This document shows, one piece after another, positions 18,803-28,777 of a stretch of 64,000 nucleotides of DNA. The stretch's first letter is position 1; the number at the start of each line of letters is the position of its first letter. Location of the stretch: contig NZ_LFYO02000002.1 of NCBI RefSeq assembly GCF_001182825.2, forward strand, positions 682,001-746,000, in the 5' to 3' direction. The stretch comes from Streptococcus sp. X13SY08. GTDB lineage: Bacteria; Bacillota; Bacilli; Lactobacillales; Streptococcaceae. Below the pieces are notes generated by a model, which saw nothing but the letters and a program-made list of their open reading frames with translations, was not told the DNA's origin and ran no database searches. Both the position numbers and the translations under genes were made by a program.

Positions 18803-19990
18803 TTATAATACTGCTGCTTTTAAAGATTCTACCTTGTCTAATTTTTCCCATGGTAGTTCGATATCAGTGCGTCCCATGTGACCATAAGCCGCCGTTTGTT
18901 TATAAATTGGGCGTTTGAGGTCAAGCATTTTAATGATCCCTGCTGGACGAAGATCAAAATTCTCCCGCACAGCTTTTTCCAAAGCTGACTCAGACACAGT
19001 GGACGTCCCAAAAGTGTCAACACGTACTGAGACTGGATGTGCCACGCCAATAGCATAGGCCAGCTGTACCTCTGCTTTTTTAGCTAGGCCTGCAGCAACG
19101 ATGTTTTTGGCAATGTAGCGAGCCGCGTAAGATGCTGAACGATCCACTTTTGTCGCATCTTTACCTGAGAAGGCGCCACCACCATGACGACTATAACCAC
19201 CATAAGTATCCACAATGATTTTACGACCTGTTAAACCAGAATCCCCTTGAGGACCACCGATAACAAAGCGTCCTGTAGGATTGATGAAAAACTTCGTTTG
19301 GTCGTCAAGATACTTGCTTGGAATAACTGCCTTGATAATCTGATTGATGACATCTTCACGAATTTGTTCGTTCGTTACTTCTGGATCATGTTGAGTCGAA
19401 ATAACCACCGTATCCACACGGACTGGCTGGTCATTTTCATCGTATTCCACAGTTACCTGTGATTTGGCATCTGGACGCAAGTAACTAATGGTGCCATCCT
19501 TGCGAAGTTCTGCTAACTTACGAACCAATTGATGTGATAGTGAGATTGGCAATGGCATGAATTCAGGTGTCTCGTCAATGGCAAATCCAAACATGAGACC
19601 TTGGTCCCCTGCACCAATTAGACTAAGTTCGTCCTGCTCACCATCTCGTACTTCCAAAGCTTCATTCACACCCTGAGCAATATCCGGTGACTGCTCAATC
19701 AAAGATGGATGAACACCAACTGACTCAGCAGCAAATCCATATTCTGCATTTGTATAGCCAATTTCTGCAATCGTGTCACGCACCACACGGTTAATATCCA
19801 CATAGGCAGTGGTTGAAATTTCTCCGAAAACATGAACTGAACCTGTATATACACAAGTTTCGGCTGCTACGTGTGCATCTGGATCTTCTGCTAAAATTGC
19901 GTCCAAAACAGCATCTGAAATCTGATCTGCAATCTTATCCGGATGCCCCTCCGAAACTGACTCAGACGTGAAAAGTTTACGTTCTGACAT
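18803..19990 (-). CDS. metK: S-adenosylmethionine synthetase
   Basis: 395 residues, intact. Makes SAM from methionine and ATP. Signature motifs: [24 protein letters not shown] at the N-terminus (ATP-binding His), [12 protein letters not shown] and GGGAFSGKD (P-loop). The start is preceded by a run of six G in GGGGGGACATTTTTATG. The 5' region is a long structured leader that fits the SMK box, so SAM probably represses translation. Confidence 0.97.
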   Translation of the reverse strand: MSERKLFTSESVSEGHPDKIADQISDAVLDAILAEDPDAHVAAETCVYTGSVHVFGEISTTAYVDINRVVRDTIAEIGYTNAEYGFAAESVGVHPSLIEQSPDIAQGVNEALEVRDGEQDELSLIGAGDQGLMFGFAIDETPEFMPLPISLSHQLVRKLAELRKDGTISYLRPDAKSQVTVEYDENDQPVRVDTVVISTQHDPEVTNEQIREDVINQIIKAVIPSKYLDDQTKFFINPTGRFVIGGPQGDSGLTGRKIIVDTYGGYSRHGGGAFSGKDATKVDRSASYAARYIAKNIVAAGLAKKAEVQLAYAIGVAHPVSVRVDTFGTSTVSESALEKAVRENFDLRPAGIIKMLDLKRPIYKQTAAYGHMGRTDIELPWEKLDKVESLKAAVL

Positions 19991-19996
19991 AAAAAT

Positions 19997-20341
19997 GTCC
20001 CCCCTAATTTTTGATTCTTACTTTTTCCTCAGTTGTGCTGAGAATAAAAGAAGAAGTTACCTATTCGCTTCTCTCTATAAGATTTAGCGAGTTACGACTG
20101 TGAAACCAAACTTCGATCGTAAGTGAGATTTCAACTAACAAGGCAACTAGCTAGACCACCATAGTGGTTAGCGTCCATTGACGAAGACGACATGTCTGAC
20201 AATGGTGTTGAGTTACAAAGAACCGACTGAAAGAAAGTTCTTTACTGGCAACATTTATTGCGAGTAAAGACAGTTGGTTTTTACGAGTGTATTCCTTCTC
20301 TCAGAATGTCTTATCGGGACTCAATAACGTTTACTATTGTA
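19997..20341 (-). promoter_or_regulatory. metK leader, probable SMK-box (SAM-III) riboswitch with a long insert
   Basis: A TACAAT box (20336-20341, minus) is followed by AGTCCCGATAAGACATTCTG. The GTCCC (20316-20320) can pair with the ribosome site GGGGGAC (19997-20003), as in SMK boxes of lactic acid bacteria. About 300 nt separate the partners and contain further stems: CTTTACT/AGTAAAG, CCATTG/CAATGG, ACCAC/GTGGT and TTACGA/TCGTAA. Long inserts are known in some streptococcal SMK boxes, but this is a consensus reading without a structure search. Confidence 0.55.
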
Positions 20342-20505
20342 CCACAAAAACCACTGAAATAGGAATTTTCTAAGGATTCAGACCAAAAATAATAGCAGCA
20401 AAAGAAAAATAGTTACAAGATGAGCTTTATCCTACTGAGAAATACTTCCTTTACATAGTGTTTTATTCAATCTCTTCCCTTATAGCTTGTAACATTTGTA
20501 TCTGT

Positions 20506-20543
20506 AAAAAAATAGGTGCCTTCTATCTGGCACCTATTTTTTT
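20506..20543. terminator. Terminator after the CAP-domain gene
   Basis: AAATAGGTGCC and GGCACCTATTT form an 11-bp stem around TTCTATCT with A and T runs on either side. The roughly 160 bp between this and the metK promoter hold nothing I recognise. Confidence 0.88.
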
Positions 20544-20549
20544 ACAATT

Positions 20550-21667
20550 TTATTTGACACCACACCAAGCAATGCCTTCGTATTTCCAACCATGTTGGTC
20601 AACCAGCATATTTTTCTCATTTTCACTGGTGGTATAATGGTGCGAACCAGACTTTAGGCGAGGATTGAAAAGACGATAAAGTGGCTTAGAACCACCTGAA
20701 TACCAAGCGACTCCTTCATCGGTCCAACCATATTCAGAAACCAGAGTATTTTTCTCGTTTTCACTGGTGGTGTAATGATGGTCTTTAAGCGATTTATTGT
20801 AGAGACGATAGACTGGTGCACCGCTAGTTAGTGCATACCAACCAATCCCTTCATATATTCCCCAGCCGGTTCTTACCAGCGTGTCTCGCTCATTGATATT
20901 CGAAGTGTAGAAGTGTTCATGATTATTTTGATTGTAAAGGCGATGCATAGCAATGGCATTTGCCAATGACGTTGTCGGATCTGTGGCTGGTTGATTGGCA
21001 GTAGAAGCTTCTACAACAATATCCTTAGTCACTGAAATTCCGCCAACGCTGTAATGGTTGCCGTTCCAGCCTTCAACCCCGTGATGATTCCATTTGTATC
21101 TGCCTTGGCAATGGTCGTTTGAGATGAAGACCATTGAATAGCTGGGAATTGTGGCACAACGCTACCATTTTGAAAACCGTCAATGATTGTATTGGTAACT
21201 AAATTGAGCGACCTGCGTCGTACCGACACCAATAGTAGGAGTTTTTAGGTCGATTTTCGTATCTCTTAGACGATTTGACTGAACTTCTATGGTTTGAGAA
21301 ACTAATCCATATTGTCCTGTCGCACTTTCATTTAAACCAGTTTTAAGCGAAAATGCTTGCGCGGATGAGCGGTAGTATTGACTGTTGCCAATAAAAGTCC
21401 CCATACCAATATGATGATATTCTGGATTAATCATACTTTCATAATGACCAATTTGTCCTTTTAGAACACCAGTTTTCTTATAGGTAATGTAATCTGATTT
21501 CTCACCGTAAAATTGTTCGATAGCTTGCATCATTGAACTGGAATCGTTTGACCAATTCCAAGCCAAAGCCAAATTCTCTGCAAAGGAGGAGTTGGACTTC
21601 CCAACATCCAGCCACCAAAGAGCAATATCACAAGCAGTAGACCCTTCAACAATGGATTATGTTTCAT
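20550..21667 (-). pseudogene. Secreted CAP-domain / Ig-like / DUF5648-repeat protein, multiply broken
   Basis: An ATG at 21667 with AAGGAGG starts a signal peptide (KHNPLLKGLLLVILLFGG). The frame then jumps to SNSSFAENLALAWNW and the end of a CAP (SCP-like) domain, GHYESMINPEYHHIGMGTF. Most of the N-terminal CAP half is missing. A second shift near 21190 leads into a Big2-type Ig domain (WSSSQTTIAKADTNGIITGLKAGTATIT), and a third near 21050 into three aromatic repeats of the HHYTTSENEKN type. Intact relatives are secreted surface proteins. At least one deletion and two frame changes make it non-functional. Confidence 0.82.
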
Positions 21668-21689
21668 TACATTACCTCCTTAAATGATC

Positions 21690-21850
21690 ATGTCTATATT
21701 CTTTTTAATATTAAGATACAATGAAATAAAAAGTTTACCAAGTAGTTCATCCATTCTAAAATACTTCTTTGTGTTTTTTAGAATAAATCATTACAAATTC
21801 TCCTTTAAAAGCAACTAGCAACATAGACTGAATCGTTTTTCTATTTGCTT
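21690..21850. other. AT-rich spacer between the CAP pseudogene and comEB
   Basis: No gene visible. ATTCTAAAA and TTTTTAGAAT (about 21754-21785) can form an imperfect hairpin that may serve as a terminator for comEB on the minus strand. Confidence 0.4.
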
Positions 21851-21853
21851 TAT

Positions 21854-22321
21854 TTATATAAAATCTGCATCCAGAATAGCTTGCTTAACTTCTTTTAATG
21901 GTAAATGGACTAAATCACAACCTTTCTCTTGATAAAGATAGCGGGCATAATCGTCTATTCGGTATTCATTGATATAGACTACGCGCTTGCATCCTACCTG
22001 TAGAAGCTGTTTAGAGCAATTGAGGCAGGGAAAATGCGTGACGTAGGCTGTGAATCCTTGCGGAATACCTCTCTCCGCTCCTTGTAAGATAGCGTTAACT
22101 TCCGCATGAATGGTCCGCACACAGTGACCATCTACCATAAGACAACCATTATCCAAACAATGCTCTGTTCCCGACACAGAGCCATTATATCCAGTCGCAA
22201 TGACCTTGTTATCTTTGACCAAAACTGCACCGACTTTGGCACGTCTACATGTTGCTCGATTGGCAATCAAGAGCGCCTGCGCTGCAAAATATTGATCCCA
22301 TGCTAAGCGATTATCTGACAT
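21854..22321 (-). CDS. comEB: ComE operon protein 2 / deoxycytidylate deaminase family
   Basis: 155 residues. The zinc deaminase signature is complete: HAEVNAI and PCLNCSKQ with a CxxC. It converts dCMP to dUMP for thymidylate synthesis; in naturally transformable Firmicutes the gene is called comEB but is not required for DNA uptake. The N-terminus (WDQYFAAQALLIANRATC) is typical. It stands alone. Confidence 0.92.
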   Translation of the reverse strand: MSDNRLAWDQYFAAQALLIANRATCRRAKVGAVLVKDNKVIATGYNGSVSGTEHCLDNGCLMVDGHCVRTIHAEVNAILQGAERGIPQGFTAYVTHFPCLNCSKQLLQVGCKRVVYINEYRIDDYARYLYQEKGCDLVHLPLKEVKQAILDADFI

Positions 22322-22394
22322 AGATCACCTCCATTTTTCTCTATTATACTATTTCTTTTCTTTCCCACCAATAAAAAAATCAATTTCTTACTTT

Positions 22395-23053
22395 TTAAAT
22401 GCTTTTCATCTGAAACTCATCGCAGTTGGAGCCATGTTTTTCAATCATATTGCACATGCCTTTGCCCTGCAAGCTTCACATCCAACCGTATATTATGTAG
22501 CTCTTTTTATCGGGTTTCTAACCTTTCCAATCATGGCATTTTTAATCGTAGATCTGTGCTCCCATTTCACTATGCCTTTGATGTTCTCCGAGGACAGCCA
22601 CTCAACTGGGGCAATAACATCTTTTTCACGCTAGTTTTAGGCTTGGTTTATCTAATTTTTTACGAACGCTACCGCCATCCAATAATACAGTTTATACTCT
22701 TAATTGTCTTTACAGCACTGTCCTTTTACTCTGACTGGGGACCACAAGGTGTGCCTCTCATCTTCCTTTTTTACTATATGCGGACGCAAAAGAAAAGGCC
22801 AGTTTTCCCACTCATCGCTCTTTTGCTCTACATGTCTTTTAACTACTGGGTAGCTTATTACCAATATCCTGGGTTGGTGTCTATCTATCTCCCACTATCT
22901 GCCTTAGGAATTCTTTGCGTCATCCCACTCCTTCTTTCCTATAATGGCGAGCGCGGTTACTCACCAATCTGGGTCAAATGGGGCTTTTATCTCTTTTATC
23001 CCCTTCATCTCTTGCTACTTTTTGCCATTCGGTTTTGGATATATGGAATTTAA
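22395..23053 (+). pseudogene. TraX family membrane protein, start lost and internal deletion
   Basis: Coding similarity begins at LNAFHLKLIAVGAM (22395) without an in-frame start codon upstream. It runs to TFPIMAFLIVD near 22551, then continues in another frame as VLPFHYAFDVLRGQPLNWGN to the stop at 23053. About 24 residues are absent at the junction. TraX-like proteins have several membrane helices and in some bacteria act as acyltransferase-like or pilin-acetylation proteins. It is followed 18 bp later by the S66 peptidase remnant. Confidence 0.78.
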
Positions 23054-23071
23054 AATGAGAAAGGACTTGTT

Positions 23072-23456
23072 ATGATTCGATACCCTTCGTTTTCAGAACA
23101 AGCTACAATCGGTGTCACTGCTCCTTCGTCAGGAGTCTCTAAAGAATTGCATCCGCTCTTAGAACAAGCCATTTCTCGGATGAAAGAAAGAGGGTATACT
23201 ATCCAAGTATTACCTAGTACTTGGCAACAAGACCGTGTCCGCTCGACAGATACTCAAACACGCGCCCATGAACAATGATCAAGCAGACTACTCCTACCTT
23301 GATGTTTATCAAGAATTGGCTCAAGATTTGGGGATTCCAATACTCTATGATGTTGACTGTGGTCACCTACCTCCACAAATCACGTTTGTAAATGGTGCCT
23401 GAGCAAGTATTTCTTATGAAAACGGAACTGCTTCGGTGACACAGACCTTTAAATAA
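23072..23456 (+). pseudogene. S66 family LD-carboxypeptidase (MccF/LdcA-like), large deletion and stop
   Basis: The start encodes MIRYPSFSEQATIGVTAPSSG, the usual S66 N-terminus, and reads 68 residues. After a frame change the C-terminal piece reads SYLDVYQELAQDLGIPILYDVDCGHLPPQ with the catalytic-type His in CGH, then a TGA inside TFVNGA*ASISYENG. The middle, some 200 residues with the nucleophile Ser, is gone. Intact members cleave the L,D bond of peptidoglycan peptides or self-immunity substrates. Confidence 0.82.
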
Positions 23457-23526
23457 AGCCCTTTCACTTTTCTTTTTAGGCAACTTCCTATATAATAAAA
23501 CTATAAAGCAAAGCTAGGAGAATCAT

Positions 23527-24065
23527 ATGAAAATTGATGATTTAAAGCAAAGTAAAAACGTGGAAGATCGTCGTGGTTAGTCCTCATCTGGATTTGGAGG
23601 TTATTCAGGTGGTGGTTCAAGCGCTGGCATGGGTATGCTCCTTCGTCTCCTCATGTCTTCTGGTAAAGGAAAATGGATTGCTATTGTCATTATCCTCTTC
23701 ATGGTCTTTGCAGGAGGAAGTGGGCTAGGAGATTTCATCGGACTAGGAACCAATAGTTATCAAAGCAATTACCAAAGCAGCCAGACAACTTCATCCGTCT
23801 CCGATCAAGATGAGGAGTTTGTCAGCAAGGTCTTTGGCTCGACAGAAGATTTTTGGAAACAGACATTTGCTGATGAGGGATTGACCTACACCCCAGCGAC
23901 TCTCGTTCTCTATGATGGTCAAACACCTACTAGCGGATGCGATATTGGTAGTGCCCAAGCTGGTCCTTTCTATTGTCCCGCTGACCAAAAAGTTTATATC
24001 GACTTATCATTCTATCGTGATTTGACGACTAAATACAATGCTGCTGGTGACTTTGCTATGGCGAC
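23527..24065 (+). pseudogene. YpfJ-type neutral zinc metallopeptidase, stop codon and 3' truncation
   Basis: ATG at 23527 reads MKIDDLKQSKNVEDRRG, then TAG at 23578 (CAG in relatives would be a one-base change). The frame then continues through a Gly/Ser-rich segment, a membrane helix (WIAIVIILFMVFAGGSG) and the domain part with TLVLYDGQTPTSGCD and FYCPADQKVYID. The expected zinc motif (HExxH) would follow but the sequence ends near 24065 and runs into a terminator. The catalytic part is therefore lost. Confidence 0.85.
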
Positions 24066-24093
24066 ACCTTCTCAGGCAATATTTAAAATAACA

Positions 24094-24127
24094 AAACAGG
24101 CTCGAGTGCTCGAACCTGTTTTTTCTT
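24094..24127. terminator. Bidirectional terminator
   Basis: AACAGG-TCGAG and CTCGA-CCTGTT pair around TG with opposing single bases, flanked by A and T runs. Serves the M42 gene on the minus strand. Confidence 0.8.
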
Positions 24128-24130
24128 GTC

Positions 24131-25166
24131 TTAATCAACCATTTTGGATTTGAGGTAAGCATCTACCATGGATTCTGTTGCCTGAACAGAATCCATATGA
24201 GTGCGCTCATAGGAGTGACTTGACTCAATACCAGCACCGAGTAAGGCATGTTTCACATCAGCACCTGCACGCATGGCTGCTGAAGCGTCACTTCCATAGT
24301 AAGGGCAAATATCCAATTTATAAGGAATGTTGTTTTCTTTTGCTAAGGCAACTAAATGCTGACGCAATTCATAGTGGTAGGGGCCCGATCCATCTTTGAC
24401 ACAGATAGAAACCGTGTACTCATCTGTCTGCTGATCATCCCCCCGTTGCTCCCATGTCCACTGCCAGGTACTCTACCATCTTAGCTGGCAAACTGGAATT
24501 GGCACCATATCCAATTTCTTCATTATTTGAGAAATAAAAATGAGTTGTGTATGGAAGCGTCACGCCTCCTTCTTTATAGACTTTCAGGAGGTGAATAAGG
24601 AGAGCCGCTGAGACTTTATCATCCAAGTGACGACTCTTTATAAATCCTGATTCTGTTACCGTTGTACGTGGATCAAAGGAAATAAAATCTCCCACTTCAA
24701 TGCCCAGAGCACGCGTCTCATCTGCATTGGTCACTTTTTCATCCAAACGAATTTCCATATTTGTCTGATTGCGTTCAGCAGTATTGGCATCATGATAAAC
24801 GTGAACGGAGGTCTGGTGCATAAGAATGGTCCCTGTATAGGTTTTCCCATTGCTCGCAACATGAATAAGGCAATTCTCCCCTTCGATAGATGGATAGCCA
24901 AATCCGCCCACCAAATCCATTTTGAGGCGACCATCAGGCTTAATCGCACGAACGATGGTACCAAGTGTATCCAAATGTGCTGTGACCACACGGTGAGACT
25001 GGTCATTTTAACCCTTGACAGAAACCATGACGCCACCTTTTGGTGTCTTAACAGCCTCATAGCCAAAGCTCTCTACTTCAGCTTTGATATAGTTCATAAT
25101 CTCCGTTGTAAAGCCTGTTGGAGATGGGGTATTGGTTAATTTCACAATGTAATCAAGTATATTGAT
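24131..25166 (-). pseudogene. M42 family glutamyl aminopeptidase-like protein, broken
   Basis: The pieces give a normal M42 protein of about 345 residues. The N-part (DYIVKLTNTPSPTG) begins right after AAGGAG but has ATC where ATG is expected (25164-25166). A TAA interrupts VKG*NDQSHRVVTAHLDTLG (zinc His in AHLD). A run of six G near 24440 shifts the frame after AVDMGATG. The last part reads DYYELR-type sequence to GIESSHSYERTHMDS with the final zinc His region. So: lost start, one nonsense codon and one homopolymer shift. NEEIGYG with the catalytic Glu is intact. Confidence 0.85.
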
Positions 25167-25254
25167 TATTTTCTCCTTTTTTCTGAATCCTATTATACCA
25201 TTTGATCTCTTTTTTCTGCCATAGGCAAAATAAAAATAACTTAACGAGAATAGT

Positions 25255-25404
25255 ATGAAAAAATTTATTTGAATCATCGGGAAATGACTTTCTTCTGTCG
25301 CCCAAGTCCCTTGATCCCCAGATAGAGCCCCTTTTAAAACAAATCCTGCTGACTTTATACCTGTAGAAAAGCGTATTCAAAAACGTTTTTCCCCAATTCC
25401 TTAA
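25255..25404 (+). other. Possible decayed small ORF with three in-frame TGA codons
   Basis: ATG AAA AAA TTT ATT begins a 49-codon frame that ends at TAA 25402-25404 and contains TGA at codons 6, 11 and 20 and no other stop. If read through it would give a hydrophobic start and a Pro-rich basic tail (SPDRAPFKTNPADFIPVEKR). TGG to TGA changes would explain all three. It lies between the M42 and birA remnants. I do not recognise a family and it may be chance. Confidence 0.3.
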
Positions 25405-25450
25405 AGGCTTGAAAACCAAGGATTTTAACTGTATATGGTATACTAACAGT

Positions 25451-26319
25451 ATGAAAACCTACGAAAAAATTTATCTTATGTTGCTTGATCAACATCAGAC
25501 CATTAGTGGCGAAGATATTGCCAAAGAATTGGGCATTTCTCGCACAGCTGTTTGGAAAGCAATTCAACAACTAGAAAAGAAAGGTGTCTCCATAGACTCC
25601 TCTCGTCATAGCGGATATACCATGCGTACTGGTGACTTGTATATTCAGGAAAATTTAGAAACGGAACTGGGATTCCCTGTCCATATTTCTGAAAAAAGTC
25701 AATCTACACAAATAGACGCACGCGCTGGTCTGGAAGCAGGGCATGCCACACCTAGCCTTTATTTAGCTCCCCAGCAAGGTGCTGCAAAAGGACGATTTGG
25801 ACGCACCTTTTTTACCGATACTGCCGGCATTTATATGTCTCTCCACCTCTCGCCATTGAAGACCTAACAGAAATATCTACTCAGATAAAGTGGGTTAACG
25901 ATATTTATCTTGGCAACCGTAAAATTGCGGGGATCTTAACAGAGGGCATCTCCGATATCGAGTCCCAAACTGTCACAGACCTCATTATCGGGGTTGGCAT
26001 CAATTTTCATGTGACTGATTTTCCACAGGAGATAGCAGAGCGGGCAGGCAGTCTCTTCACCGAACAACCTTCTATCACGCGCAGCCAGCTCATCGTCCGC
26101 ATGTGGCAAAATTTTTTTGATATGACAGAAGATGAATTATTTACTCTCTACAAGGAAAAATCACTCGTTCTTGGTAAACAAGTGACCTTTGCAGAAACAG
26201 GCATAAACTATAGTGGTTCTGCTATTGACCTAACAAAAAACGGCCAACTGGTAGTCAAGCTGGACAATGGGACAGAAAAAATTCTCTCTGGTGGAGAGAT
26301 TAGTCTTTCTTCTTGGTGA
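25451..26319 (+). pseudogene. birA: Biotin-[acetyl-CoA-carboxylase] ligase / BirA, internal deletion
   Basis: Start at 25451 (MKTYEKIYLMLLDQHQ), upstream ATG rejected. The winged helix (EDIAKELGISRTAVWKAI) is intact. The ligase domain has SQSTQIDARA and the biotin-binding GRFGRTFF, reaches YMSLHLSP and then shifts frame. It continues as AIEDLTEISTQIKWVNDIYLGNRKIAGILTEG, GVGINFHVTDF and the C-terminal SH3-like domain to 26319. About 20-25 residues are missing at the junction near 25855. BirA biotinylates acetyl-CoA carboxylase and is usually essential where fatty acids are synthesised. Confidence 0.85.
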
Positions 26320-26503
26320 TGGGGCCAGATAGCTCGACCAAACGGATAAATTTGGTGATGCGATAGCTAAATCGGGGATTACGAAAGACGAAAAATCCAT
26401 ATAAGAGAGCCCAAAAATATTGCCCAGTCAAAATAGCATCATTCATTCAGTAAGTAGCGAGTCCTGTAAAAATAGCGAGGAATATAAACTGTGAAAATCT
26501 CAT
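26300..26503 (-). pseudogene. DUF3272-like small membrane protein with in-frame TGA
   Basis: Minus-strand frame of 67 codons starting MRFSQFIFLAIFTGLATY, then TGA, then MNDAILTGQYFWALYGFFVF and a basic tail. It resembles the streptococcal DUF3272 family. The TATACT box ends 6 nt before the ATG (leaderless candidate). It overlaps the birA 3' end by 20 bp on the other strand. A single Leu or Trp to TGA change breaks it. Confidence 0.6.
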
Positions 26504-26517
26504 AGCTATAGTATAGC

Positions 26518-26544
26518 AAAAAGTCAGCCATTTGGCTGACTTTT
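26518..26544. terminator. Terminator after dnaX tail
   Basis: AAAAGTCAGCC ATTT GGCTGACTTTT, an 11-bp perfect stem. Confidence 0.9.
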
Positions 26545-26559
26545 ATCTTGCTTTCATCC

Positions 26560-28169
26560 TCAATCTTCCAAGACGGTCACATCATCTTGTAAAAATTCAA
26601 ATCCTTGAGGAACTAGTGGTGCTTCTTCCTCTTTTGGTGTAGCTTTTTGCCCTTTAGCCTTGGCAGAAAATTCTGCGCGAATGGCCGTCCAATCTTCGTG
26701 CGCAATGGCTAAAATCTGCGGTGAGAATCCAGCAGCAGCGCTCAAGATATTACCAAACATGGTATTGAGGTTGTCTCTTTTCATCGTCTGCTCTGCATAA
26801 GGAGTGCCTTGTCGGCACCCGATAAGCTCTCAATGACCTCTCCCCAAGCATTTTGCAAGCGGGTCAGATTTTCACGAGCTTGACTTGGATTTTCCATGGC
26901 TTCTTGCAAAATGGAATGAACCTTATTGGTATCCAAACGGTATTTTTTCTTAGCTTGTGGCTTACGAGATGCGGCCTTCACTTCCACTGGTTGGCTGGAT
27001 AATTGTCCCAACTGTGCCTGCAATTTTTGGACTTCTTGTTCTAAGTTGGAAATTTGTTGCAACAAATGGGCTGGCGCTGGCGTATCAGATGCAGGTGCCG
27101 TTTGCACTTCTTCTTCTGTCAACCGAATAGTCATCATCTCTGCGTAAATCTTTGGTTGCGGGCTGGACTTGATATCTTCTAATCCCTTGGTAACCTGCTC
27201 AATCAAATGGAAAATACGTTCCTTAGGCAAGGTTAAGTTTTCCAAAAATTCCTGACTAGAATGCGTATTGTCACCACCTGTTTGCACCATGAGGAGATCG
27301 CGCAGGTAATGGAGCAAGTCGGTTGCAAAGCGCGTCATACTCTTTCCGTTGTCAAAGATGGTTTCCAAGTTTTGCAATGCCTCGGTCGCTCGTCTCTCAC
27401 GAATATGGGTCATGTAATCATCCAAGGCACGCAGGCTAATAGAACCTGTGATTTCCTCGGCAGTTGCTAGTTCCACATGCTGATTAGAGCTGAGACTGAG
27501 AGCCTGATCCAAGATAGACAAGGCATCACGCATACCACCTTCGGCACGGCGTGCAATCATAGACAAGGCTTCATCGTCGTAAGTAATGCCTTCTTTATCC
27601 AATATCCAAGCTAAATGTCGCTTGATATCAATAGTCTTGATGGACTTGAATTCAAAACGCTGTACGCGCGATAAAATAGTCGCTGGAATCTTATGTAATT
27701 CAGTCGTCGCCAGAATAAAGACCACATTTTCAGTTGGTTCTTCCAATGTCTTCAAGAGTGCATTGAAAGCCCCCGTTGACAACATATGAACTTCATCGAT
27801 GATGTAGACTTTGTAAGTCGCAAGACTGGGTGCATAGGTTGACTTATCACGGACATCACGAATTTCATCAACACCATTATTAGATGCCGCATCAATCTCA
27901 ATGATATCTTCCAAACTACCTTCCGTGATGGCCTTACAGATATAGCAATCATTACAAGGCTCACCAGCCACTTGATTGGGACAGTTCATAGCCTTGGCAA
28001 AGATTTTAGCAGCCGATGTCTTACCTGTTCCGCGAGGACCTGAAAAGAGATAGGCATGGCTAATTTTTCCCTGCTCATTAGCCTGACGAAGTGTGGTCGC
28101 TACCACTTCTTGACCGACCATTTCCTCAAAAGTTTGGCTGCGGTATTTACGATAAAGGGCTTGGTACAT
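26560..28169 (-). pseudogene. dnaX: DNA polymerase III subunit gamma/tau, C-terminal frame break
   Basis: The start is set at 28169 ([20 protein letters not shown]) because ATGA overlaps the upstream gene. The AAA+ clamp-loader part is intact: GPRGTGKTSAAK, four zinc Cys in CPNQVAGEPCNDCYIC, DEVHMLS and LSRVQRFEF. The frame ends at 26781 after SGADKALL, 462 residues in. The C-terminal tail (MKRDNLNTMFGNILSAAAGFSPQILA to 26560) is in another frame. The junction appears to lack about 13-25 residues found in relatives. The tail is the tau-specific end that contacts polymerase alpha. A gamma-like product might still load clamps. It is essential in most bacteria. Confidence 0.82.
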
Positions 28170-28666
28170 CAGTCTTTTTCTCCAAACATAGCAAAATTCC
28201 ACTCCGTTTTCTCAGCTAAGATGTCCACAAATGCCTTCAGGTATTTGCAGTCAATAGCATCATAATCACCAACGATTTCAGAATCCAAATCCAGCACACC
28301 CAAGAGATGACCATTTTTCATCATAGGTACCACAATTTCAGACATAGCCGTCGCATCGCAGGAAATGTAATTGGGATGCGTTTTTACATTTTCAACAATC
28401 ATGGTTTCCTGTCTTTGAGCTGATTCTCCACAGACACCCTTTCCAAGGGCAATATGAACGCAGGAAACACCACCTTGGAAGGGTCCCGAAATCAATTCTT
28501 CCCCATCAAATAAGTAAAAACCTGTAAAAACCGAGCGAGGCAGAGCTTGGTTCAAGAGGGCTGATGCATTGGACAAATTAGCCAAAGCATTGGTTTCACC
28601 TTCTAAAAGTGCCTCTAACTGAGCATTTAATAATGTATACGCTGCAATTTTTTCTTTTTTCATCAT
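28169..28666 (-). CDS. GAF-domain free methionine-(R)-sulfoxide reductase
   Basis: 165 residues from ATG 28666; a second ATG follows directly. The GAF domain has the three conserved cysteines of fRMsr: [16 protein letters not shown] and [15 protein letters not shown]. It reduces free methionine-R-sulfoxide to methionine. TATAAT lies 6 nt before the ATG, so the mRNA may be leaderless. Its TGA stop overlaps the dnaX start by one base (ATGA), giving translational coupling as in many streptococci. Confidence 0.88.
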   Translation of the reverse strand: MMKKEKIAAYTLLNAQLEALLEGETNALANLSNASALLNQALPRSVFTGFYLFDGEELISGPFQGGVSCVHIALGKGVCGESAQRQETMIVENVKTHPNYISCDATAMSEIVVPMMKNGHLLGVLDLDSEIVGDYDAIDCKYLKAFVDILAEKTEWNFAMFGEKD

Positions 28667-28672
28667 GGTCTT

Positions 28673-28678
28673 ATTATA
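28673..28678 (-). promoter_or_regulatory. -10 box of the fRMsr-dnaX operon, leaderless candidate
   Basis: Extended -10 TGCTATAAT on the minus strand ending 6 nt before the ATG at 28664-28666. Confidence 0.6.
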
Positions 28679-28691
28679 GCATAGATTGACT

Positions 28692-28717
28692 AAAAAAGAG
28701 TTGAAATTCGTCAACTC
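28692..28717 (-). terminator. Terminator of the DUF1294 gene
   Basis: GAGTTGA pairs with TCAACTC around a 6-nt loop, then TTTTTT on the minus strand, 60 bp after the DUF1294 stop and just upstream of the fRMsr promoter. Confidence 0.85.
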
Positions 28718-28777
28718 TCATCTATCATTCGTTTCGCTTTCGTTAATAAGCTGATTCATTGATTTCACAGTAGGTCA

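Noticed and set aside
25255-26503. TGA read as Trp (recoded genetic code)
   Set aside because: Many intact genes in the window end with TGA (for example fRMsr at 28169), so TGA is a normal stop here.
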